This document shows positions 1-9,515 of a stretch of 64,000 nucleotides of DNA, one piece after another. This DNA comes from Sphingomonas leidyi (lineage in GTDB: Bacteria; Pseudomonadota; Alphaproteobacteria; Sphingomonadales; Sphingomonadaceae). Every line of letters starts with the position of its first letter. Positions within the stretch are counted from its first letter, which is position 1. Below the pieces are notes generated by a model. The model saw only the letters and a list, made by a program, of their open reading frames with translations. It did not search any database and had not been told where the DNA came from. The position numbers were made by a program, and so were the translations under genes. The stretch lies in the NCBI RefSeq assembly GCF_011761945.1, contig NZ_JAASQV010000003.1, positions 235,538-299,537 on the forward strand, read 5' to 3'.

Positions 1-1290
1 ACGCGCGTGCGCCATGCGATCATCGCACTGATCTTCCTGATCACCAGCGTGAACTATGCCGATCGCGCAACCTTCTCGATCGCAGGCAATGCGGCGGCGG
101 GCGAGTTGGGGCTCACCCCCGTGCAGACCGGCTATATCCTCTCGGCCTTCGCCTGGGCCTATGCGCTCTCGCAGATCCCGGGCGGGCTGCTGCTCGACAG
201 GTTCGGTACCAAGCGCGTCTATGCCGCCGCGATCGCGCTCTGGTCGATCTTCACCGCCAGCCAGGGCCTTGCGGGACTGGTGCCGATCCTTTCCGCCACT
301 GCGATGCTGTTCGCGCTGCGCTTCCTGGTCGGCCTGGCCGAGGCGCCGTCCTTCCCGGGCAATGCCCGGCTCGTCGCCGCCTGGTTCCCCGCCGCGGAAC
401 GCGGCACCGCCTCGGCGATCTTCAACTCGGCGCAATATTTCTCGATCGTCGCCTTCGTGCCGCTGATGGGCTGGCTGGCGCACAGTTTCGGCTGGCGATC
501 GGTGTTCTGGACGATGGGCGGGCTGGGCCTGCTCGCCACCCTCGCCTTTCTCCGCTTCATCCACAGCCCGGCCAGGCACCCCGCGATCAACCGGGCGGAA
601 CTCGGCCATATCGAGGCCGGCGGCGGGCTGATCCACATGGAGGAGCAGGCCGGCAGCTCGGCCGCGTTCGATTGGGCCAATATCGGCAAGCTGATCGCCA
701 ACCGGATGATGCTGGGCATCTATCTGGGCCAATATTGCATCAACGTGCTCACCTATTTCTTCGTCACCTGGTTCCCGATCTACCTGGTGAAGGAGCGCGG
801 GCTGAACATCATGCAGGCGGGCTTCGCCGCCGCGGCCCCCGCCCTGTTCGGCTTTGTCGGCGGGCTGGCGGGCGGCTATGTCTCCGATCGCATCCTGAGG
901 CGCACCGGCTCGCTCGACTGGGCGCGCAAGGCGCCGCTCACCATCGGCATGCTGCTCGCCACGGCGATCATCGCCTGTGTGTGGGTGAAGGAGGAGTGGC
1001 TGGTCGTCACGCTGATGTCCGTCGCCTTTTTCGGCAAGGGCGTCGCCTCGCTCGGCTGGGCGGTGATGGCGGACGTTGCGCCGAAGAAGCTCGCCGGCCT
1101 TTCGGGCGGCGTGTTCAACATGTTCGGCAACATCGCCGGCATCGTCACGCCGATCGTGGTGGGCTATATCGTCGCCGGCACCGGTTCCTTCGACCTCGCA
1201 CTGGTCTTTGTCGGCGCGCATTGCCTGCTGACGATCTTCGCCTTCCTCGTCATCGCCGGCCCGATCCGCCGGGTGGAGATCGCCGAATGA
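1..1290 (+). CDS. MFS transporter, glucarate/galactonate (ACS) type, 5' end cut by window
   Basis: Inner-membrane major facilitator of the anion:cation symporter family, which imports sugar acids such as glucarate or galactonate. The reading frame is open to base 1; a GTG lies at 7, but the family N-terminus suggests the true start is only one or a few codons upstream of the window. The early motif NYADRATFSIAG and the loop GLLLDRFGTKR (the MFS DRxGxK signature) are typical, with about 12 hydrophobic segments. It overlaps the next gene by 4 bp (ATGA). The nearby kdgD, about 5 kb away on the other strand, supports a hexarate substrate, but the substrate is inferred. Confidence 0.85.
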   Translation, partial: TRVRHAIIALIFLITSVNYADRATFSIAGNAAAGELGLTPVQTGYILSAFAWAYALSQIPGGLLLDRFGTKRVYAAAIALWSIFTASQGLAGLVPILSATAMLFALRFLVGLAEAPSFPGNARLVAAWFPAAERGTASAIFNSAQYFSIVAFVPLMGWLAHSFGWRSVFWTMGGLGLLATLAFLRFIHSPARHPAINRAELGHIEAGGGLIHMEEQAGSSAAFDWANIGKLIANRMMLGIYLGQYCINVLTYFFVTWFPIYLVKERGLNIMQAGFAAAAPALFGFVGGLAGGYVSDRILRRTGSLDWARKAPLTIGMLLATAIIACVWVKEEWLVVTLMSVAFFGKGVASLGWAVMADVAPKKLAGLSGGVFNMFGNIAGIVTPIVVGYIVAGTGSFDLALVFVGAHCLLTIFAFLVIAGPIRRVEIAE

Positions 1291-3119
1291 CCGTCGACCG
1301 CCGCCAGTTCCTGATCGCAAGCGCCGCCAGTGCGGTTGCCCTGCCCGCTGCCGCGCATGCCGCTCCGGTCCGGCTGATCGCGAAGACCCGGATGGCAGCG
1401 CCCGACTGGGCGGTGATGCAGCGCCGGCTGCTCGCCCGCAACGCCGCTGCCTGCGAGGCCTTCTACGCCAAATATGTCGATGCGCGTGGCTGGTTGAAGG
1501 TCTTCGCGCGCTGGGGCGCCAATGACGGCCCCGACGACGCGGCCGAGGCGACCAACGACTGGCTGGTGCTGCACGCGCTCGGCGGATCGGACAGGATCCT
1601 GACCCTGGCCCAGCGTTTCTGGGAAGGGCATCTCAAGCAATACGCCGCCGCCCGGACGATGGACGTGCCGATCGCGCGGCAGGGCATGTATCATCGGGAA
1701 TTCCCGGTCCAGATGGACTGGCAGCACAACAGCGAGGGGCTGACGAGCTTCAACGTGATGGGACTCTCGATCCCTCGCGATCCCAGGCTGCTGGCGCGCA
1801 CGATGCGCTATGCCGATTTCTATACCGGCCGCGACCCCACGGTGCAGAATTACGATCCCGAGCGCCGGATCATCCGCAGCGTGATGAACGGCAGCCGCGG
1901 CCCGATGCTGCGAAGGGCGACTCCGCTCGACTGGGCCGGCGACCCGTTCGAGGCGGGCGAGCGCTTCCACATGGAGCATGGCGAGACGACCTATCAGCAG
2001 ACGCTCGACCATTATAACGAATATGGCGACGTGATCGGCGACAATCCGCTCAATCTGCAGGCGACCACTCTCGGCCTCAACGCCTATGCGCTCGGCGGTG
2101 GCGAGCGCTATCGCCGCTGGGCGCTCGACTATCTCGACGCCTGGGTGGAACGAGCCAGGGCGAACAACGATATTTTGCCTAGTCATATTGGGCTGGACGG
2201 CAGCGTGGGCGCCCGGTGGTGGCACGGCGTCTATGGCTGGGGCTTCTCGCCGATCGTGCCGCAGACCGGCAAGCGCGAGGACCGCAACCGCGTACCGCGC
2301 GCGATCACCGCCTTCTTCAACGGCACGGTGCTGACCGGCGACCTTTCCTATGTCGAATTGTGGCGCCGCCAGAACATGCGAATCAACGAGGCGGGCCGCC
2401 AGCGTGACGGCAAGTTCGAGGCGCCGACCATGTATGGCGCCCAGGGCTGGTATGGCTGGAAGCCCGGCCCCTATCGCAGCAACGGCTTCGAGATCTGGTA
2501 CTTCACGCAGGACCCGAAGGATCGCGCGGCGGCGGGCGAGCATCCCTGGATATCGTTCCTCGAGGGCCGGAACCCCGGCTATCCGACCACGGCGATGCAG
2601 GCGGATCTCGACAGGATCGCCGCACGGGAAAAGGCCCAGGCCGACGACCCGACCACGCCCGGCACGCGGCTCGCCGACTGGCCGCTGGACATCACGCCGG
2701 CGAGCGTCACCAGCCTGATCCAGCTGATGACCGGCGGACTGCACGTCGCCCGCCCGCCCTGGTCGCCCACCTCGCCCAACCAGGGCGGCGTGCCGCTCCA
2801 TTGCCGGCTGCGCTATTTCGACGTGGAGAAGCGCCGCGCCGGCGTGCCCCAGGATGTCGCCGCACTGGTCCATGCGCTGGGCGATGCCTCGGCGGAGGTC
2901 ACGCTGGTCAATCTCGGCGAGGCGCCCCGCACCATGGTCGTGCAGGGCGGCGCCTGGGCCGAGCACCGGATCGAGAGCGTGACGCTTGACGGCATCGAAA
3001 CCCGGATCGGCCGGCCGGACTTCGCGCTGCGGCTGGAACCGGGCTGCGGCGCGCGGCTCAAGCTGGCGATGCGGCGCTTCGCCAACCGGCCGACGCTGGC
3101 GTTTCCGTGGAGCCGCTGA
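1287..3119 (+). CDS. Tat-exported protein of unknown function (610 aa)
   Basis: Starts at an ATG overlapping the stop of the transporter gene (ATGA), so the two are translationally coupled. The N-terminus has a twin-arginine signal (DRRQFL, then a hydrophobic Ala-rich stretch ending AHA at about residue 27), so the folded protein should reach the periplasm. I recognise no catalytic motif with confidence. The mature part is rich in Trp, Tyr and Arg, with alternating helical stretches such as residues 230-330, which resembles the (alpha/alpha) toroid folds of some polysaccharide lyases and glycoside hydrolases; that is only an impression. Coupling to a sugar-acid transporter suggests it makes or processes the transported compound. 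Confidence 0.8.
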   Translation: MTVDRRQFLIASAASAVALPAAAHAAPVRLIAKTRMAAPDWAVMQRRLLARNAAACEAFYAKYVDARGWLKVFARWGANDGPDDAAEATNDWLVLHALGGSDRILTLAQRFWEGHLKQYAAARTMDVPIARQGMYHREFPVQMDWQHNSEGLTSFNVMGLSIPRDPRLLARTMRYADFYTGRDPTVQNYDPERRIIRSVMNGSRGPMLRRATPLDWAGDPFEAGERFHMEHGETTYQQTLDHYNEYGDVIGDNPLNLQATTLGLNAYALGGGERYRRWALDYLDAWVERARANNDILPSHIGLDGSVGARWWHGVYGWGFSPIVPQTGKREDRNRVPRAITAFFNGTVLTGDLSYVELWRRQNMRINEAGRQRDGKFEAPTMYGAQGWYGWKPGPYRSNGFEIWYFTQDPKDRAAAGEHPWISFLEGRNPGYPTTAMQADLDRIAAREKAQADDPTTPGTRLADWPLDITPASVTSLIQLMTGGLHVARPPWSPTSPNQGGVPLHCRLRYFDVEKRRAGVPQDVAALVHALGDASAEVTLVNLGEAPRTMVVQGGAWAEHRIESVTLDGIETRIGRPDFALRLEPGCGARLKLAMRRFANRPTLAFPWSR

Positions 3120-3125
3120 GCGCTG

Positions 3126-3393
3126 GGGTCCGTACTCGATATCGGCAACGGTCGTGATCGCCCTGGGAAGGCTGCTGGCGAGGAGGGTCGCGCAGTCGCG
3201 TAGCGGCGCTACGCGCAAGCGATCCGACGAAGTCCAGGAGCCTTCCCAGGGCGACCCCTTCGGGGCGGGCGGATTTTGGCGCACAGCGGCGTCGCTTGTC
3301 GGTCACGATGCTTTGGCATCGCTCCCTCCTCCCTCCTACCTGTGCGCCAAAATCCGCTCCGTCACGGCCATTGCCGATATCGAGTACGGACCC
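3126..3393. repeat. 268-bp MITE-like element with terminal inverted repeats
   Basis: The ends are 32-bp inverted repeats (3126-3157 and 3362-3393) that begin GGGTCCGTACTCGATATCGG and differ at only two positions. Inside are two more perfect inverted repeats: 15 bp at 3159-3173/3239-3253, with a nested hairpin at 3197-3215, and 17 bp at 3269-3285/3341-3357. There is no room for a transposase. It fills the whole gap between two convergent genes, and its last base is shared with the stop codon of the reductase-like gene. It could be a non-autonomous mobile element or a large REP-type bidirectional terminator. Confidence 0.7.
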
Positions 3394-3923
3394 TAGGCCG
3401 GCACGTATGTCAGCCTGATCACCTGCTCGCCGATGCGCTCGCTCGCCACCAGCCGCAGCGGCGGCCGGGGACCGGCGAAATAGGGCTTGCCCCCGCCCAG
3501 CACGCCGGGGTGCAGGTACATCCGATATTCGTCGACCAGGCCGAGCCGGGTGAGGCTGTGCGCCAGCTCCGGGCCGGAGACTTCGATCACGCCTTCATGC
3601 CGCGCCTTCAATTCGCGCACCGCCGCTTCGAGATCCTCTCCGAGAAGCGTGGCATTGGGGCCGACGGACTCCAGGGTGCGCGACGCCACCCATTTCGGCA
3701 TGCTCCGCCAGGCCGCGGCATAGTCGCGCCGGGGAGCATCCCATTCCGGATGCTCGTCGTCCCAATAGCGCATCACTTCGTACATGCGCCGCCCATAGAT
3801 GCTGCCGGCCAGGCTCCGCACATCGTCGATGAAATGCCGGAAGAGCACGGGATCGGGCGCGAACGCCAAGTGATCGACATAGCCGTCGAGCGACTGGTTC
3901 AACGCATAGACAAGGCTGGCCAT
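3393..3923 (-). CDS. Dihydrofolate reductase family protein (RibD C-terminal-like)
   Basis: A 176-residue protein starting at the ATG at 3923, behind a good GGGAGGAG ribosome site. The N-terminus (LVYALNQSLDGYV) and the C-terminal half (GPELAHSLTRLGLVDEY, then HPGVLGGGKPYF) match the small RibD-C/YyaP type of dihydrofolate reductase-fold proteins, NADPH-dependent reductases mostly of unknown substrate. Length is normal for the family. The stop codon abuts the MITE-like element, so the last residues could have been altered by its insertion, although the LTYVPA ending looks ordinary. Genuine folate reduction is unlikely. Confidence 0.85.
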   Translation of the reverse strand: MASLVYALNQSLDGYVDHLAFAPDPVLFRHFIDDVRSLAGSIYGRRMYEVMRYWDDEHPEWDAPRRDYAAAWRSMPKWVASRTLESVGPNATLLGEDLEAAVRELKARHEGVIEVSGPELAHSLTRLGLVDEYRMYLHPGVLGGGKPYFAGPRPPLRLVASERIGEQVIRLTYVPA

Positions 3924-3973
3924 GTGCGATCTCCTCCCGATGGAAGCCACAAGTATCGACCCTTGGCTCTTCC

Positions 3974-4000
3974 GTTCCCCGGCGAAGGCCGGGGCCCAGT
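3974..4000. repeat. REP-like palindrome
   Basis: A compact GC-rich palindrome (7-bp stem 3977-3983/3988-3994 with loop GAAG). Its wording, CCCCGGCGAAGGCCGGGG flanked by GTT and CCCAGT, is a repeat that I recall as very common between genes in sphingomonad genomes. It lies in the 143-bp gap between the reductase-like gene and the esterase, both on the minus strand, where it may limit readthrough or stabilise mRNA. Confidence 0.6.
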
Positions 4001-4066
4001 CTCGGCGCAATTGGCTGGGGCAGTCAAACCTATCGAACGACATCGCAACCGGGGCCCGGCCGCAGC

Positions 4067-5614
4067 TCAGCCGCCCGGCTTGATATAGGGCGCGACCGAC
4101 CAGAGCAGGCGCTCCTCCCGCCGCGGGTCCGCTACCACGCGCGTATCGGTGTCGAAAAGCATCGTCGCACGCCGATCGAGATCGAAACGCGGCCAGGCGG
4201 GCACGCTCGCGCAGTTCGGATCGCCGGTGCGGGCAAAGGCGATGAAGGCGTCCGCCATCCGCCCGGCCAGCCGCCGCGCCTCGGGACCGTCCCCCGTGCG
4301 GGCGCCCTGCGCGCCGGTGTTGTCGAACACCAGCGGGATATCGAGCGTGTGGAAGGCGCCGAGGATGCCCCCTGCCTCGGGCGCGGGGAAATCGAGCTGA
4401 TACATCCAGGTGGGCGCCCCGATCCGCGCGCGTTCCTCCGCCTGGATCAGATGGCCGGGCCAGGAGCGGCCCGCCGTGCTTGCCGCCAGCAGGATCTGGC
4501 CGGGCGTCCTTTCCGGATAGATCTCGCGGTAGCGCTTCACCACCCAATCGGGCGCGACGTCCTTGGTAACCTGCGCCGCGATCCGCCCGGCCAGATTGTC
4601 CCATGTCGTGTCGCCGCGCTTGAGGATGTCGCCGATCCAGAAGCCGGTCTCGTCATGGGTGTTGCCGACGATCAGCGGGATATGCGCCGCCTCGCGCGGA
4701 GCATCCGGAACGAAGGGATGGCGCGGAAGCGCGCCGTGATCGAGCGTCGAGACGAAGCTGATCTCGCCCTTCCCCTCCAGCGGATCCGTCATCCCCATCG
4801 CCTCGACCAGCCGCTCGACGGGCAGTGCATCGAGCGCGGCGACATCGGCCGCCCCGGCCCTGGCCATCCAGGCCCTGGCGCGGGCCGTGGCATGCATCGG
4901 GCCCGCGGCAGTGACGTGCTGGCCGCTCATCGTCGCGGCGCGGTGAAAGAGCGGGCGCGCCTCGGGCATCGCCATCAGGGTCACCACCTTGGCGCCGCCG
5001 CCCGACTGGCCGAAGATCGTCACGCGAGAGGGGTCGCCGCCAAAGCCGGCGATATTGTCCCGCACCCATCGCAGCGCCAGCACGATGTCGAGATTGCCGA
5101 CATTGCCCGATTCCGCCGGGCCGCCGAGCTGGGCGAGATAGGCATAGCCGAGCGCCGCCAGCCGGTGGTTGAGCGTCACCACCACCACATCGCCGCGGCG
5201 GACGAGGCGGCTGCCGTCATAGAGCGGGTCGGAACCCGAGCCATGCGCGTGGGCGCCCCCGTGGAGATAGACCATCACCGGGCGCTTCCCGGCGTCGAGC
5301 GCCGGGGTCCAGATGTTGAGGAACAGGCAGTCCTCGCCGGCCGGCTCGTCCACCCTGGTCTGCGGCGCGGCTCGGCCATGGCGCGTGGCGTCGGCGATGC
5401 CCCGCCAGGGCTGCGGCGGGAGCGCGCGGCGGAAACGGCGAGTGCGGGTATCCGCGCCGTAGCGGACGCCCCTGAAGACGAGCACGCCCTGTTCGTTCAC
5501 GCCCCGCACCCGGCCATGGCGGGTGGTCGCGACCGGATCGGCGGGCGCCTTGGCCAGCGCCGCGCCGGCGGGGAGCAGCATCGCGCCGCCGATCACTGCG
5601 CGCCGGTCGATCAC
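4067..5614 (-). CDS. Type B carboxylesterase with Tat-like signal
   Basis: Alpha/beta-hydrolase of the carboxylesterase/para-nitrobenzyl esterase family (515 aa). I chose the GTG at 5614 because it forms a GTGA overlap with the stop of the LysR gene and places the signal (IDRRAVIGG and a hydrophobic stretch ending LAKA) at the N-terminus. The oxyanion loop is YLHGGAHAHG. The nucleophile is Ser204 in GQSGGG, where the usual motif is GESAGG. An acidic residue in HDETGFW and His in FHTLDIPLVF complete the triad. It probably hydrolyses an ester in the periplasm, and its operon with LysR and kdgD suggests an acylated sugar acid or aromatic ester, which is inferred. Confidence 0.87.
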   Translation of the reverse strand: MIDRRAVIGGAMLLPAGAALAKAPADPVATTRHGRVRGVNEQGVLVFRGVRYGADTRTRRFRRALPPQPWRGIADATRHGRAAPQTRVDEPAGEDCLFLNIWTPALDAGKRPVMVYLHGGAHAHGSGSDPLYDGSRLVRRGDVVVVTLNHRLAALGYAYLAQLGGPAESGNVGNLDIVLALRWVRDNIAGFGGDPSRVTIFGQSGGGAKVVTLMAMPEARPLFHRAATMSGQHVTAAGPMHATARARAWMARAGAADVAALDALPVERLVEAMGMTDPLEGKGEISFVSTLDHGALPRHPFVPDAPREAAHIPLIVGNTHDETGFWIGDILKRGDTTWDNLAGRIAAQVTKDVAPDWVVKRYREIYPERTPGQILLAASTAGRSWPGHLIQAEERARIGAPTWMYQLDFPAPEAGGILGAFHTLDIPLVFDNTGAQGARTGDGPEARRLAGRMADAFIAFARTGDPNCASVPAWPRFDLDRRATMLFDTDTRVVADPRREERLLWSVAPYIKPGG

Positions 5615-6501
5615 GCGCCCGCCGTCTGCGCGCAGAGCTGCCGCATCGGCTCGAGCGCCGGATTGGCGTTGTCGCGGCGCCACGCCATGTGGAGTTCGAC
5701 GGGGTTTTCCGGATCGGTGCGCAGCGCGCGGAACTGCACGTCCATCAGATGCAGGCCCGATGCCGATTGCGGCACCAGCGCGGCGGCAAGGCCGGCATGG
5801 ACGAGGCCGAGCATCGAATGGATCTGCGTGACGTGCTGCACATGGAGCGGCGAGACGCCGGCATCGTCGAAAAGCCGCACCAGCATGTCGTGGAAATAGC
5901 CCGCGCCCTGCCGCGCATACATGATCAGCGGCTCGTTATCGAAATCGGCCAGTTCGAAGGTGGGACGGGACTGGCGCGGATCGCCGGGCGGCAGCGCCAC
6001 CACCAGCGGCTCGCGCAGCACGCACAGCGTGTCGAACTCGTGCCTGTCGACCGGCGGGCGGACGAAACCGATATCGATCAGGCCGGTGAGCAGCGCATCG
6101 ACCTGGTCGCCGCTCACCATCTCGTGGAGATCGAGATCGATGTTGGGCAGGCTCGCGCGCGCATTGGCGACGATATGCGGGACCAGTCCATAGCCGGAGA
6201 CGGCGGTAAAGCCGATCGCGACCTTGCCGGCATCGCCCTGCGCGACTCGCCGCGCCGACAGCGAGGCGCTTTCGGCGAGCCGCACGATGCGCCGCGCCTC
6301 GATCAGGAAGACCTGGCCAGCGGGCGTCAGGCTCACCTGGCGACTGGTGCGCTCGAGCAGCATGACGCCCAGAATGCGCTCGAGCAGCTGGATCTGCCGG
6401 CTGAGCGGCGACTGGGTCATGTTCAGGCGCTGTGCGGCTCGGCCGAAATGGAGTTCCTCGGCCGCGGCGACGAAGCAGCGGAGCTGGCTGAGCTCGAACA
6501 T
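5611..6501 (-). CDS. LysR-type transcriptional regulator
   Basis: A 296-residue LysR regulator. The N-terminal winged helix-turn-helix is clear (residues 1-60, with LHFGRAAQRLNMTQSPLSRQ), followed by a periplasmic-binding-protein-like effector domain (about 90-290). The DNA-binding part resembles the BenM/CatM branch. It lies between kdgD (33 bp upstream) and the esterase (4-bp overlap) on the same strand, so all three are probably cotranscribed, which is less usual than the divergent arrangement of LysR genes. It likely responds to a sugar acid or aromatic acid handled by the neighbouring enzymes. Confidence 0.92.
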   Translation of the reverse strand: MFELSQLRCFVAAAEELHFGRAAQRLNMTQSPLSRQIQLLERILGVMLLERTSRQVSLTPAGQVFLIEARRIVRLAESASLSARRVAQGDAGKVAIGFTAVSGYGLVPHIVANARASLPNIDLDLHEMVSGDQVDALLTGLIDIGFVRPPVDRHEFDTLCVLREPLVVALPPGDPRQSRPTFELADFDNEPLIMYARQGAGYFHDMLVRLFDDAGVSPLHVQHVTQIHSMLGLVHAGLAAALVPQSASGLHLMDVQFRALRTDPENPVELHMAWRRDNANPALEPMRQLCAQTAGA

Positions 6502-6534
6502 GCTCCCGGGTCTATCGCACCTCCGTGCGCCCTG

Positions 6535-7482
<948 letters not shown>

Positions 7483-7563
7483 CTAGTCGCCGCCCATCGT
7501 CCGAGGGGGTCTTGGTTCGATCGCTAGCTATTGGGTCCGCGACATGCCGTCCAAACCAAAGCC

Positions 7564-7600
7564 GCGATGGATCGATGCAAGACTTGGCTCGATCCATCGC
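7564..7600 (-). terminator. Hairpin downstream of the LptF/LptG-like gene
   Basis: A perfect 12-bp stem (7564-7575 with 7589-7600) and a 13-nt loop, lying between the stop of the LptF/G-like gene and the kdgD promoter region. Read on the minus strand it is followed by GGCTTTGGTTTGG, a weak T-rich tail. It may end transcription of the envelope operon or act as an operator upstream of kdgD. Confidence 0.4.
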
Positions 7601-7624
7601 AGGCGGCGCCGGCCCGGCGTCACT

Positions 7625-8914
7625 TCACCGCGCGGCGACCCTGGGAGCCGGCGTGTCCGAAGCGGCAAGTTCCAGATCGGGCGCGAAGCTGCTGCGGGCG
7701 GCTGAACGGCGGGCATTGACGGAGAAGGGAACGACTTCCGCAACGACGACGGGGGAAGTCGCGCGGCGGCCCCATCGCGCGCGACGCAGGCGCCGCAGCG
7801 GTGCCGCCGCCCGCTCGATGAGCGCATCCACGATTCCCTCGCCCCTGGTCTGCTCGAGGTGGATCAGCCCGGCGGCGGCCGCCACCCACAGGCCCAGGCT
7901 CAGCGCCTCGGCCAAAAGGATATGCGCGGCGAAATTGGCTTCGATCCATGCCGCCAGCTTCAGATGCAGCACGACCAGCACGATCGAAACGAGGATTCCG
8001 ACCGCGCTCTCCTTGCGCCGGGGCGGTTTGCCCAGCGGAACCGCGAACCAGGGAATGAGCAGGCAGAACAACACGCTGTCCACCCGCATCACCAGCGCGG
8101 TCAGCGCATATTGGCGCTCCGCGGGCGTTCCGTTGCGCGCCTTCTCCAGCAGGCCTGGGCCCGAAAGCAGATCGAACCGGTGCATCGCATCGTTGTCGGC
8201 CATGCCGGTCGCGGGCGGCTGGCCGGAAAAGTCCATCCGATCGAAACGAACCGCACGGACCTGGCCTGCCCCCGCACCGATCACGCCGACGCCATGGCGA
8301 AGCCGCAATCGCACGCCGCCGCCCGGCGAGAAACCGATATCGGCGCGCGGCGCGCTGAAACTGTCCTCGCCGCGGCGAACGACGACGTCCTCGAGATGGC
8401 GTTCGCCGCCTCTCCCGGTTCCGCCGATGAAGATCGTGGTCGACGCATCGAGCTCGATCGGCTGGCCGACCGGCAGGGGCAAGCCGTGCTCCCCGGCCTG
8501 TAGCTCGTGGTAGATGCCATCGAGCGCCCGCTCGCCGGCGGGCCGCAGCGCGAACCCGATCGCGAACTGGGCGCCGGCGACGAGCACGGCGAAGGCGAGC
8601 GGAACCGCCATGATGCGCAGCCGGCTCATGCCCGCGGCCGCGGCGATCTGCCACTCGCCACGCAGGATCATCTGCCGCACCGCCATCGCGGAGGCCAGCA
8701 TCAGCGCAACGGGGACCGCGGCGTTCAGATGCTCGGGGACCTGCGCGATGCTGAACCGGACCAGCAGCGCCATCGCGTCGCTGCTCTTCTCCACTTCCGC
8801 GAGCAGGCGGCGCAGGTTTTCCAGGGCGAGGATCGCCGGGATGATCGCAACGATCACGGCGAACCGGACCGCGATCTTCGCGCCCCAATATCGATCGAAG
8901 ATGCCGCCGACCAC
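7625..8914 (-). CDS. LptF/LptG family permease (YjgP/YjgQ)
   Basis: A 429-residue inner-membrane protein with the LptF/G layout: hydrophobic segments near residues 15-35, 60-85 and 100-125, a large periplasmic beta-jellyroll-like part (about 130-270), then further segments to about 350. LptF and LptG pull lipopolysaccharide from the inner membrane towards the LptA bridge. The start is a GTG one base after the stop of the DUF2141 gene, so translation is coupled. Only one member is present and no lptB/lptC neighbour is visible, so it may be an extra paralogue rather than a core LPS exporter subunit. The C-terminal 60 residues are Arg/Ala-rich and cytoplasmic. Confidence 0.8.
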   Translation of the reverse strand: MVGGIFDRYWGAKIAVRFAVIVAIIPAILALENLRRLLAEVEKSSDAMALLVRFSIAQVPEHLNAAVPVALMLASAMAVRQMILRGEWQIAAAAGMSRLRIMAVPLAFAVLVAGAQFAIGFALRPAGERALDGIYHELQAGEHGLPLPVGQPIELDASTTIFIGGTGRGGERHLEDVVVRRGEDSFSAPRADIGFSPGGGVRLRLRHGVGVIGAGAGQVRAVRFDRMDFSGQPPATGMADNDAMHRFDLLSGPGLLEKARNGTPAERQYALTALVMRVDSVLFCLLIPWFAVPLGKPPRRKESAVGILVSIVLVVLHLKLAAWIEANFAAHILLAEALSLGLWVAAAAGLIHLEQTRGEGIVDALIERAAAPLRRLRRARWGRRATSPVVVAEVVPFSVNARRSAARSSFAPDLELAASDTPAPRVAAR

Positions 8915-8915
8915 T

Positions 8916-9437
8916 TCAGCTACGGGGCGAGAAGCCGAAACCGCGCAGATATTGCATCTGAACGTTCACGGTCGTGATCCCGGAGCCGGCGACCACCCTG
9001 GCCTGCTCGACGGACGGCTTGCTGCGCACCAATGCCCGGTTCGCGGGTATGCCGGCACCGTCGCTCCAGAAGGAGAATTTGTCGCGCCCGACCCGGTTGT
9101 GCCGGAGCAGCACCGCATAGGTGCCCGGCTGCGGGACACGCACGCAGATCGCCACATCGCCCGCGGCGGGCAGCCGCGAGCGGGTGCGGCGGAAAACCTT
9201 CCCCTCGGCGACCAGATCCGTGTCGTCCCGCAGATAATCGGTGTTGTTCGCCGGATAGAGCTCGAGCCAAAGCTCGCCGCTGCGATCCTTCAGGCCCTGG
9301 ACATTGACCTGGATGGCCGGTCCGCGGCCGTTGCGGCAATAATCCGAATCCTCGCCGATCTGCGCGCTCGCCGCCGGCACCAGGGCGATCGCGGCCCAGG
9401 CGAACGCCAAGGCAATACCAATCCGCATGCAGAGCAT
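8916..9437 (-). CDS. DUF2141 domain secreted protein
   Basis: A 173-residue protein with a cleavable signal peptide (hydrophobic stretch ending PAASAQ). The body has the DUF2141 pattern, an Ig-like beta-sandwich with GELWLELYP and GTYAVLLRHN. The function of this family is unknown; the protein is predicted to be periplasmic. A second ATG at 9428 gives an equally good signal peptide. It sits directly ahead of the LptF/G-like gene with a 1-bp gap, suggesting shared expression and perhaps an envelope role. Confidence 0.8.
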   Translation of the reverse strand: MLCMRIGIALAFAWAAIALVPAASAQIGEDSDYCRNGRGPAIQVNVQGLKDRSGELWLELYPANNTDYLRDDTDLVAEGKVFRRTRSRLPAAGDVAICVRVPQPGTYAVLLRHNRVGRDKFSFWSDGAGIPANRALVRSKPSVEQARVVAGSGITTVNVQMQYLRGFGFSPRS

Positions 9438-9515
9438 TCCCCGCCATCCCCATGATGCTTCGGGGGTCAGACGACGCGGCGCGGAGCGACTCTCACTTCC
9501 GCCCGCGAAAAATCC

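Noticed and set aside
672..1286. N-terminal extension of the Tat protein into the transporter gene
   Set aside because: The extension is a frame-shifted copy of the transporter coding sequence; the ATG at 1287 gives a proper Tat signal and an ATGA overlap.
4349..5899. Long plus-strand open frame opposite the esterase and LysR genes
   Set aside because: Both minus-strand genes have clear catalytic and DNA-binding motifs; the antisense frame is a high-GC artefact.
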